Shown: positions 11,636 to 21,552 of the stretch, piece by piece | Position numbering within the stretch: the first letter of the stretch is position 1 | Layout of the letters: each line of letters begins with the position of its first letter | NCBI GenBank assembly: GCA_037893225.1 | Contig: JAZGUH010000701.1 | Coordinates: 205,151-269,150, forward strand | DNA length: 64,000 nt | Source of the DNA: Hippasteria phrygiana | Lineage: Eukaryota; Echinodermata; Asteroidea; Valvatida; Goniasteridae | Reading direction: 5' to 3' | Notes under the pieces: generated by a model | What the model was told of the DNA's origin: nothing | Database searches by the model: none | Seen by the model: only the letters and a program-made list of their open reading frames with translations | Position numbers and translations under genes: made by a program

Positions 11636-12210
11636 TTTAAAAGCGAGGGTTAGTGCTCTGTAACAACCTGTGTTGCATTCATAGTTTATACACGGCAAAC
11701 ATTTCTGAATTTGTAAAAGTCACTGATTACGTCAACCAAAAACAATCTAATGCAGGTAAGTTTATGAGAATCATTGTTCTGTGAAATAGTTGAACATCAT
11801 GTCGATTTATTTTTGGACGATTTTTGTGTTGATCAACCAGCACTGCTTGACCATGTTGACTGTGCACTACGCTGTCATTTGCCATGATTCAGTCATACAT
11901 TAATGGATTTGTTGAATGCACTATTTGTTTAGCACTGAGAGCATCGCTTTCAACGTGGAAGTGTGCAGACAGGGCTAATGTGAAATTCGTCTAAACTATT
12001 TTCTAGTTTTGCAATATCAGTCTTCAAATTATTTCATGTATTGTTCGTATGCATTTGTCAGGCCACGCCCTATTTTTCTATTCATGCACACATTCTTCCA
12101 CACCTCATTGTTGCATTGGGGGCCCTCCAGATTTCTCTATAAATCACGGTGCGTTCCCTTAGTTCAGTAACCTTTTCATGTTAGTCAAGTTTCTAAGTCC
12201 CTGCCCATAT

Positions 12211-12408
12211 GATATTTTATACCCAGCACGATATGGGGCAGAGGGGGGGTACCCCCCTCCCCTTTTGTCCCTATACATATGCACTCTCCAGACTATTGTT
12301 ACCTAATACATCCTCTGAAAAGAATTCCTGGGATTCAGGGAACACAATGACCAACACAAAAGAGAGGGGTTCCCTCTGCCCCATATCGTGCATCATATGT
12401 GATATTTA
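12211..12408. mobile_element. Inverted-repeat element (GATATTTTATACCCAGCACG ends)
   Basis: The left arm reads GCACGATATGGGGCAGAGGG, and the right arm is its inverse (CCCTCTGCCCCATATCGTGC). Both arms lie about 165 bp apart, with GATATTT words outside each. No coding sequence. Confidence 0.6.
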
Positions 12409-12413
12409 TATAT

Positions 12414-12873
12414 TTAACCCCTTGTGTCTGGCTGTTATTGATGGGGGGCTGGTATGCCAAGAACGGGCTGTGCAGCCAAGCGTAAATGCAAACAATATGC
12501 ACTACACTGAATAGAGTAGTCTAATTCATCGCATTTATAGCTCCCCCCCCCCCCCCCCCCCCCCGACCTTTCATGTGAATGAAAGCTTTGTTTGAAAAAC
12601 CATCTATTCATTACAGTAGTTGAAAATATAGTAGTTGAAACATAAATGGATTGAGTATGCACAGGAATGCACTTATAGATGACAACCAGCCAGGTGGTCA
12701 TTTTCAAATCATGGCTATGGCTGTCATCCGTATGCACTTATAGATGACAACCAGCCAGGTGGTCATTTTCAAATCATGGCTATGGCTGTCGTCCGTATGC
12801 ACTTCTAGATGACAACCAGCCAGGTGGTCATTTTCCAATCATGGCTATGGCTGTCATCCGTATTGAAGAGGTA
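12414..12873. mobile_element. TTAA-type MITE, family B, with internal 65-bp triplication
   Basis: Starts TTAACCCCTTGTGTCTGG and carries the family-B body (CTGTTATTGATGGGGGGCTG, TGCAGCCAAGCGTAAATGCA, poly-C at 12541-12564). The segment ATGCACTTATAGATGACAAC... is present three times in tandem (about 12666-12860, 65-bp period). The right end is degraded (GAAGAGGTAATCC instead of GTTAA). Relatives: 23700-23837, 29834-30149, 46833-47132 and 53059-53250. Confidence 0.65.
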
Positions 12874-13115
12874 ATCCGCTCAGTCCGTTACAGAATGAAC
12901 TTTAGACAGAAATAGACCAATCACAGCAGGGCATATATTCTCTCAATAGACAGTATGTTATAGATGTATTTGTAATACGTGTATTGATAATTAGTGTTTA
13001 TGGTAATTGCGTATATAACAGGTACTTGCAAACAATAGGGGCAGTTTGCAGCAGAGTGCAACTAAGAGTTTGCAATGGAAAAGCCATTGTATGTAGTGCA
13101 CATTTGAAAGTCTCG

Positions 13116-13336
13116 TCACGTCGGATCAGTATCTCGAGGGTCAAAGGTTATTCGGGATAAAATTGCTGACGTAATGTCACATGAGGTTATGCAATGTTAC
13201 GCGAACGCCCATTCTGATTGAATTTAACACGTGCACGTTGTGTGACCACCTTGCGCGTTCATACGCGTGCGTTAGGTCATTCGGGATAACTATGTCATTG
13301 TGCACATGCGCAGTTGAAATACCAAACCGCCTTATT
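13116..13336. mobile_element. Degenerate copy of the AATAAGCCAGTTCGGTAT MITE
   Basis: Retains the sub-terminal CGAGGGTCAAAGGTTATTCG, the ATTGCTGACGTAATGTCAC block, CACGTGCACGTTGTG and the right end GAAATACCAAACCGCCTTATT. Better-kept copies are at 22911-23077, 27387-27590 and 56109-56315. Confidence 0.65.
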
Positions 13337-14559
13337 GCCTCTGTGTTACTGTTGCGAATCGCCCCGATTGTTATGTTTTAAAAATGTGTACACAGATAAC
13401 TGTATTAGTGGGAACTGTCTGGAAATAATATGCAGCATGATATGGTATTAATTGTGCAGTAAAATTCAGTAGCTTGAGTAACTTACATAATTATGTAGGG
13501 CAAATAGATTTTTCAGCAAAAACTAAAAAATAGATGAAATTATCATAATCAACCTTTAAAGTGGAATTTGACTTCGAAAGGAAAATTTGTACTGAAAATA
13601 TACAAAACAACAGAAATAAACTGACTTCTTTACAGAATTTGTCAATTCCAAACATAAGTTAAAGCTTTTAGTTTGGGTCAAAGTTTAAAGAAAAACCCAT
13701 TGCCAAAATTTATGGCGAAACAAGTTTCTTCGTCCATATTACAATGGTAGAACGTTTTTTGCAAAATTTGTTATTTATTGATCATTTTCATGATATTCAA
13801 AATTTTCATTCTTTCCTAAACGTTTGTGATATATCGTCAAACATAGAAAATGTGCATTTAGAACTCTAAAAATAAGTTTCTGATACTCGTACATATCTCC
13901 AGAAACATTTCTAATCAATTTTGAAACGTGTCATTTTTGAGAGAAAAAAAAGGTACCCTTAGCTATTCTTTTTGGTCGAAAAAAAAAAGTTGTGCTCAAA
14001 ATGGCAGAGAAGACGGCAAATGAGATGTGGAAGATGATCCAATTGAAAATGATTTTAGAGACACGTAGGAGTGCCATAAACCTATTTTGATAATTCATAA
14101 CTACACATTTTCTTTTGGGTAGAAAATACCAGCTCCTTAATGACAATCTTGAAAAATTCATTGTTCAGTGTTCATTTTTTACAGCTCCAATTAATAATAT
14201 CAGTATCTTCAACCTATTTGCCTTTTCTGCAATTTTCGCTTCAACTTATTTTTGACTGGATTGAAAAGGCATGTAACTTATTTGTGGCAGAAACCTATTT
14301 GTGGCATTAAAGAAAACTTTAAAAAGTAAAAACAACCTTATCAAATATTTTACTGATTAAGGAATTGCAAATATATTTAGTGCTTTAATAAAACAAATGA
14401 TTAACATCTAGCTTTTGATATTTGTGTTACTTTGAAATACTAGCTGAAAACATTTTCAGGTCTACATGTATATCACGACCAAAAACAAAAAAATGGCAAG
14501 GCTTGCTCCCTACAATTTTTTCAAATATTGCCCCAAAAATGACATTTTCTAAATTTGAT

Positions 14560-17500
14560 TGAAAATGTGTCCAGAGACATCTAGGAATGCCAGAAACCCG
14601 TTATTCATCCTATTTACCCTCTTTTCTGCTATTTTTGGGACAATTTTTTTCTCCACCAAAAATGAACAAATTGCAACCCTAACCCTAACACTAACCCTAA
14701 CCCTTATGATTTTTTCAAATTTTGGCCTAAAAATGACATGTTCTAAATTTGATTGAAAATGTGTCCAGAGACTTCTAGGAATGCCAGAAACCTATTATTC
14801 ATCCTATTTTACCCTCTTTTCTGCTATTTTTGGGACAATTTTTTCTCTACCAAAAATGAAAAAATGGCAAGGCTTACCCCTTATGATTTTTTCAAATTTT
14901 GGCCTAAAAATGACATGTTCTAAATTTGATTGAAAATGTGTCCAGAGACATCTAGGAATGCCAGAAACTCGTTATTCATCATATTTACCCTCTTTTCTGC
15001 TATTTTTGGGACAATTTTTTCTCTACCAAAAATGAAAAAATGGCAAGGCTTACCCCTTATGATTTTTTCAAATTTTGGCCTAAAAATGACATGTTCTAAA
15101 TTTAATTGAAAATGTGTCCAGAGACTTCTAGGAATGCCAGAAACCTATTATTCATCCTATTTTACCCTCTTTTCTGCTATTTTTGGGAAAATCTTTTTCT
15201 CCACCAAAAATGAAACAATTGCAAGGCTTACCCCTTATGATTTTTTCAAATTTTGGCCTAAAAATGACATGTTCTAAATTTGATTGAAAATGTGTCCAGA
15301 GACATCTAGGAATGCCAGAAACTCGTTATTCATCATATTTACCCTCTTTTCTGCTATTTTTGGGACAATTTTTTCTCTACCAAAAATGAAAAAATGGCAA
15401 GGCTTACCCCTTATGATTTTTTCAAATTTTGGCCTAAAAATGACATGTTCTAAATTTAATTGAAAATGTGTCCAGAGACTTCTAGGAATGCCAGAAACCT
15501 ATTATTCATCCTATTTTACCCTCTTTTCTGCTATTTTTGGGAAAATCTTTTTCTCCACCAAAAATGAAACAATTGCAAGGCTTACCCCTTATGATTTTTT
15601 CAAATTTTGGCCTAAAAATGACATGTTCTAAATTTGATTGAAAATGTGTCCAGAGACTTCTAGGAATGCCAGAAACCTATTATTCATCCTATTTTACCCT
15701 CTTTTCTGCTATTTTTGGGACAATTTTTTCTCTACCAAAAATGAAAAAATGGCAAGGCTTACCCCTTATGATTTTTTCAAATTTTGGCCTAAAAATGACA
15801 TGTTCTAAATTTAATTGAAAATGTGTCCAGAGACTTCTAGGAATGCCAGAAACCTATTATTCATCCTATTTTACCCTCTTTTCTGCTATTTTTGGGAAAA
15901 TCTTTTTCTCCACCAAAAATGAAACAATTGCAAGGCTTACCCCTTATGATTTTTTCAAATTTTGGCCTAAAAATGACATGTTCTAAATTTGATTGAAAAT
16001 GTGTCCAGAGACTTCTAGGAATGCCAGAAACCTATTATTCATCCTATTTTACCCTCTTTTCTGCTATTTTTGGGAAAATCTTTTTCTCCACCAAAAATGA
16101 AACAATTGCAAGGCTTACCCCTTATGATTTTTTCAAATTTTGGCCTAAAAATGACATGTTCTAAATTTGATTGAAAATGTGTCCAGAGACTTCTAGGAAT
16201 GCCAGAAACCTATTATTCATCCTATTTTACCCTCTTTTCTGCTATTTTTGGGACAATTTTTTTCTCCACTAAAAATAAGAAAATGGCAAGGCTTACCCCT
16301 TATGATTTTTTCAAATTTTGGCCTAAAAATGACATGTTCTAAATTTGATTGAAAATGTGTCCAGAGACTTCTAGGAATGCCAGAAACCTATTATTCATCC
16401 TATTTTACCCTCTTTTCTGCTATTTTTGGGAAAATCTTTTTCTCCACCAAAAATGAAACAATTGCAAGGCTTACCCCTTATGATTTTTTCAAATTTTGGC
16501 CTAAAAATGACATGTTCTAAATTTGATTGAAAATGTGTCCAGAGACATCTAGGAATGCCAGAAACTCGTTATTCATCATATTTACCCTCTTTTCTGCTAT
16601 TTTTGGGACAATTTTTTCTCTACCAAAAATGAAAAAATGGCAAGGCTTACCCCTTATGATTTTTTCAAATTTTGGCCTAAAAATGACATGTTCTAAATTT
16701 AATTGAAAATGTGTCCAGAGACTTCTAGGAATGCCAGAAACCTATTATTCATCCTATTTTACCCTCTTTTCTGCTATTTTTGGGAAAATCTTTTTCTCCA
16801 CCAAAAATGAAACAATTGCAAGGCTTACCCCTTATGATTTTTTCAAATTTTGGCCTAAAAATGACATGTTCTAAATTTGATTGAAAATGTGTCCAGAGAC
16901 ATCTAGGAATGCCAGAAACTCGTTATTCATCATATTTACCCTCTTTTCTGCTATTTTTGGGACAATTTTTTCTCTACCAAAAATGAAAAAATGGCAAGGC
17001 TTACCCCTTATGATTTTTTCAAATTTTGGCCTAAAAATGACATGTTCTAAATTTAATTGAAAATGTGTCCAGAGACTTCTAGGAATGCCAGAAACCTATT
17101 ATTCATCCTATTTTACCCTCTTTTCTGCTATTTTTGGGAAAATCTTTTTCTCCACCAAAAATGAAACAATTGCAAGGCTTACCCCTTATGATTTTTTCAA
17201 ATTTTGGCCTAAAAATGACATGTTCTAAATTTGTTTGAAAATGTGTCCAGAGACTTCTAGGAATGCCAGAAACCTATTATTCATCCTATTTTACCCTCTT
17301 TTCTGCTATTTTTGGGACAATTTTTTCTCTACCAAAAATGAAAAAATGGCAAGGCTTACCCCTTATGATTTTTTCAAATTTTGGCCTAAAAATGACATGT
17401 TCTAAATTTAATTGAAAATGTGTCCAGAGACTTCTAGGAATGCCAGAAACCTATTATTCATCCTATTTTACCCTCTTTTCTGCTATTTTTGGGAAAATCT

Positions 17501-18490
17501 TTTTCTCCACCAAAAATGAAACAATTGCAAGGCTTACCCCTTATGATTTTTTCAAATTTTGGCCTAAAAATGACATGTTCTAAATTTGATTGAAAATGTG
17601 TCCAGAGACTTCTAGGAATGCCAGAAACCTATTATTCATCCTATTTTACCCTCTTTTCTGCTATTTTTGGGAAAATCTTTTTCTCCACCAAAAATGAAAC
17701 AATTGCAAGGCTTACCCCTTATGATTTTTTCAAATTTTGGCCTAAAAATGACATGTTCTAAATTTGATTGAAAATGTGTCCAGAGACTTCTAGGAATGCC
17801 AGAAACCTATTATTCATCCTATTTTACCCTCTTTTCTGCTATTTTTGGGACAATTTTTTTCTCCACTAAAAATGAAAAAATGGCAAGGCTTACCCCTTAT
17901 GATTTTTTCAAATTTTGGCCTAAAAATGACATGTTCTAAATTTAATTGAAAATGTGTCCAGAGACTTCTAGGAATGCCAGAAACCTATTATTCATCCTAT
18001 TTTACCCTCTTTTCTGCTATTTTTGGGACAATTTTTTTCTCCACTAAAAATGAAAAAATGGCAAGGCTTACCCCTTATGATTTTTTCAAATTTTGGCCTA
18101 AAAATGACATGTTCTAAATTTAATTGAAAATGTGTCCAGAGACTTCTAGGAATGCCAGAAACCTATTATTCATCCTATTTTACCCTCTTTTCTGCTATTT
18201 TTGGGACAATTTTTTCTCTACCAAAAATGAAAAAATGGCAAGGCCTACCCCTTATGATTTTTTCAAATTTTGGCCTAAAAATGACATGTTCTAAATTTAA
18301 TTGAAAATGTGTCCAGAGACTTCTAGGAATGCCAGAAACCTATTATTCATCCTATTTTACCCTCTTTTCTGCTATTTTGGGGACAATTTTTTCTCTACCA
18401 AAAATGAAAAAATGGCAAGGCCTACCCCTTATGATTTTTTCAAATTTTGGCCTAAAAATGACATGGTCTAAATTTGATTGAAAATGTACC
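14560..18490. repeat. Satellite array, ~22 monomers of 176-178 bp, with higher-order structure
   Basis: Tandem array. Monomer starts (GATTTTTTCAAATTTTGGCC) lie at 14708, 14885, 15061, 15239, 15415, 15593, 15770, 15948, 16126, 16304, 16482, 16658, 16836, 17012, 17190, 17367, 17545, 17723, 17901, 18080, 18257 and 18434. Monomers come in diagnostic variants (ACATCTAGG/ACTCG versus ACTTCTAGG/ACCTA; GACAATTTT versus GAAAATCTTT; GAAAAAATGG versus GAAACAATTG). Diverged, truncated monomers border it on both sides. It codes for nothing. It is intergenic, so a centromeric role is not implied. Confidence 0.97.
14675..14705. repeat. Telomere-like CCCTAA stretch inside the first satellite monomer
   Basis: AACCCTAACCCTAACACTAA and the following CCCTAACCC replace the usual GGCTTACCCCTT of the monomer. 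This gives about 4.5 imperfect TTAGGG-type units. It is interstitial: the array goes on for 3.8 kb beyond it. Confidence 0.85.
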
Positions 18491-19519
18491 AACAAAATCG
18501 AAAAATGTTATTTTGGGGTCTATAATAGAAATATCATAAGGCTATTTTTGGGGTCGGAAAAAAAGTTGCCTTCAAAACTGGAAAAAGAAGGACGGCAAAT
18601 GAATTGTAAAAATTAACCCTGTATTCATTGCATAAAGATACATTATGTCAGTTTTATTCAAATCAACATTATGAAAATCCAATTCGAATGAATTCAATGT
18701 AATTGTTCATTTGATCAATTTTCGATGGGTGGATACAGGGATTGATTATTCATTTAATGAATTAATCAATAGACCAATCAATCACTCCATCCATACGTCA
18801 ATCAATGAGCCAATTGATCAATCAATTTAATAGAAAGTTATTAAACTACTTGCATGCAAAATAATTCATGCTTGAGTATTAATTATTATTCACAGCAAGT
18901 CATATTACTGTGTGCTAATTAAACTCTCATATATGTATGGACTGTCATCTGGTTGGCAAGAACATAAAATTCTGTTAAATAAGCTTTTACTTTTCAAACT
19001 AATAGGCTCACAATATGCAATGCACCACAAATTACTACCAAAAAAAACCGATTCTTTAACTGCCCTCTTCACCAATGTTCTTTTACGTGTAGGTAATGCA
19101 ATTTCATCGCTATCTATAAACCATAAAATGACAGAATTTTTTTAATTTTTCTGGTGGAATGTTTACTTTCTTGGAAAAATTCTTGCCATTAAAAAGACTA
19201 AAACACGGAGGATCATTTACTAAAAAAAATAAAGAAACATTACTTTAAAATGAAACCAGGATGCAACAAGTCTATCTTTTCATCACTAATCAATGTTATA
19301 CGAAACTGGAACATGTCACCTGAATTTATCCACTGTGTTTACAGTGCTCACTTTTAGGAATGTTTCGGTGGAAAGACTTAGCAATGGGCAACTCAAACTA
19401 AAAAAAATAAATGTCTGAAAGTGTAATATACACGTATTCATCATAATCAATGCAGCACTTGGAATACTTAGCAAGTTAAGTGTAATATATGCTATATAAG
19501 TACAACAGAAGCATTCTTT

Positions 19520-19770
19520 TTAACCCTAACCTACCTGAATCCATCAAAATCCATACCCCTGTTCTGGAGGATTTTGGCGGATTCAGTATACCCCATATTA
19601 AAAACTGGGGGATTTTGATGGATTGAGGATTGTAAGCCTAGCGATACTGCAGGATTTTGATGGATTCAGGATACCTCCATATTAAAAACCAACTTTTTGT
19701 GCATGACAAAATAGGTGGATTTTGGCAGATTCAGGATACTTTCTAGTAAAGTTACCCAAGCGGTTAGGGT
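19520..19770. mobile_element. Degenerate TTAACCCTAAC-ended element
   Basis: Starts TTAACCCTAACCTACCTGAA. The body is made of repeated GGATTTTG(G/A)(C/T)(G/A)GATTCAGGATAC words in alternating orientation, as in the intact element 59457-59825. The right end is degraded to CGGTTAGGGTGAA. Confidence 0.5.
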
Positions 19771-19911
19771 GAAAGGTATGATATAGCATCGGTATAGAGC
19801 TGACAAGTTGTAGGCAGTGGTCATACTTTGTGAAATTTAACTTGTAAAAGTTTGAGCTCAATCCATTAACAAAGTCACAAGGAAATGGTGAAATTATATT
19901 TTAACAGCGAT

Positions 19912-20490
19912 TCATAAATACCTAAGACAGTTTACCCATTCCCATTGGTTCGAGAGCCCATCACGTGGGTGGTTTTAAAACACCAACCGGTTTTAGACAC
20001 TTTTTCCGGTGTCACACGAAATTTAGACTCCTATGAAATCTGGTCCATTTTATTGGTAGAACGCTTGAGCGACCAGTCACTATCCTAATAACGCAAGCAA
20101 AATACAACCGATTCGTCCGTATTTAGAGTCCATAATTTCACACTACACTGGTCACTGCTGTGTTCTGCACCACCTGGCGAGTGCGTCATGCGCGCGTCAA
20201 TTTCCATATAAGGAAGTGTTTTGCACTACTCACATGGGGCACATAACATTCAATAGCTAAAGGGGTGTTTTACAAACCAAGGGGAAAAAAATTGAACATA
20301 ATCATTTATAATTTTCGGAGGTTTTGCTAAATTATACAAAAAGGTATTTTATGAATGGGAATAAATATGTGCTAGGAGCTGATAATGACCCTCGCCTTCG
20401 GCTCAGGTCATTATCAAGCACCCAGGCCCCAAGGCGATTTTAAACGTATGTTTAAAACCGGCCCAGCACATATTTATTGCCTTATTTTTG
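19912..20490. repeat. Large foldback repeat, copy 1 (CATTGGTTCGAGAGCC...CACGTGGG)
   Basis: Shares with 21890-22396 the left block ATTCATAAAT...CCNATTGGTTCGAGAG...TCACGTGGGTG and the right block CACATATTTATTGCCTTATT, plus an inner short palindrome around a GGTCATTATCA/TGATAATGACC pair. Copy 2 lies in the last intron of MOV10. Coding capacity is absent. Confidence 0.5.
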
Positions 20491-21472
20491 TACACGTTCA
20501 CATGGGCTTATTTCAATGATTGAAATCGATATAACAGCATTTTTTTTGTTCTTTAGACAACTTTCTTCAGATGACAACATTCTGGACCAAAATATTTCTA
20601 CGGTGGATTGGTACTAGCACGATCTTTATACCGTACATAGTAAGCTTTCAGATTTCAACTAATCAATTAGGTTTTTGATAATCAGCACAGCATATCATAC
20701 CTTTTAAAACAAAATCACAATTTAAACTAAAACAAAAACCCAAAAAAAAAAATGTAAAAAGGAATGCATGTCCAGGGGGCAAAGGAATCTGTACAGCCAT
20801 CAATATTTATAATAATGTCACTTTTTAAGTGTTTAAATTAAAAATATTCCAATAGTGTTTTAATTATCATTTTCTAATATTCTAAATTTTAATCAATTTC
20901 ATTTCTTTTAAAAGAAAAAATATTCTAAAATGTAGTTTAAAATGTATAAATAACATTTCATTAAGAACTTCAGATCAGCACCGTCAGTGAGCATGTATAC
21001 TATACACTATGGATAAAGACTAAAGTCACTTACAATTGTAGCCACATACGCTAAAACTGGCCAGTCTCATACTGTTTAAAAACAAATTGACAATAATTAG
21101 GTGTTGAAATTCTAAGTAGTCTCACTGGGTAAAATAAAGGAGAGATATACAATGCCCTTGTTATTGTATTGCTGATTTCTGAATGAAGTCATTTTTAACA
21201 CTGAATAACCTGAGAAGGTAGGCCTATATGTCCACCTTTCTCTCTCCCAAAAAATGAGAAAATTCATTAATGTCCAAAAAGGTACAAAATTACCCAATTT
21301 TTGTCAAGTCTGGTCTCTGAGCAACCTCCATCCTCAAAATACAAGAGATAAACCACCACAAAGTAAGTTTTTAACAGGCAAGACTATGGTAACTTGTAAA
21401 TTCCACCAATCATTTCCACTTAGTCTGAGTTTAGGTTTGCACCTGTGGTCTGGTACCTAGTGATTTCCATCA

Positions 21473-21552
21473 TTAATCCTCACTGCGCCACTCGGGATCC
21501 TGCTGCTCGGATACTGCACTTACTCCGAGACGGTCATCTATTGGTTCCTCCA
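21473..21552 (-). CDS. MOV10: MOV10 last coding exon
   Basis: Acceptor TTATTCCACAG, then 26 codons to TAA at 21473-21475. It encodes [10 protein letters not shown], then [16 protein letters not shown]. The final DPEWRSED corresponds to the end of human MOV10 (EPEWRNEL), which fixes this as the true C-terminus even though the preceding exon has an in-frame TAG shortly past its donor. Confidence 0.9.

Larger units (their letters stand above)
10872..21472. other. Gene-free region between the 3' ends of ATP6AP1 (+) and MOV10 (-)
   Basis: No exon-like sequence with protein similarity was found. It holds hairpin elements (10936-11181, 11360-11635, 12211-12408, 12414-12873, 13116-13336), the satellite array (14560-18490), a degenerate TTAA element (19520-19770) and a large repeat (19912-20490). 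The parts 11640-12210, 13340-13930, 18610-19510 and 20500-21470 are A/T-rich and show nothing I can name. Both 3' UTRs should end here. Confidence 0.8.

Noticed and set aside
14675..14705. Chromosome end (telomere)
   Set aside because: Only a few imperfect units, embedded in a satellite with genes on both sides.
14560..18490. CRISPR-like regular repeats, or a repetitive protein gene
   Set aside because: Units are contiguous 177-bp satellite monomers with no spacers; all frames are broken by stops; the context is eukaryotic.
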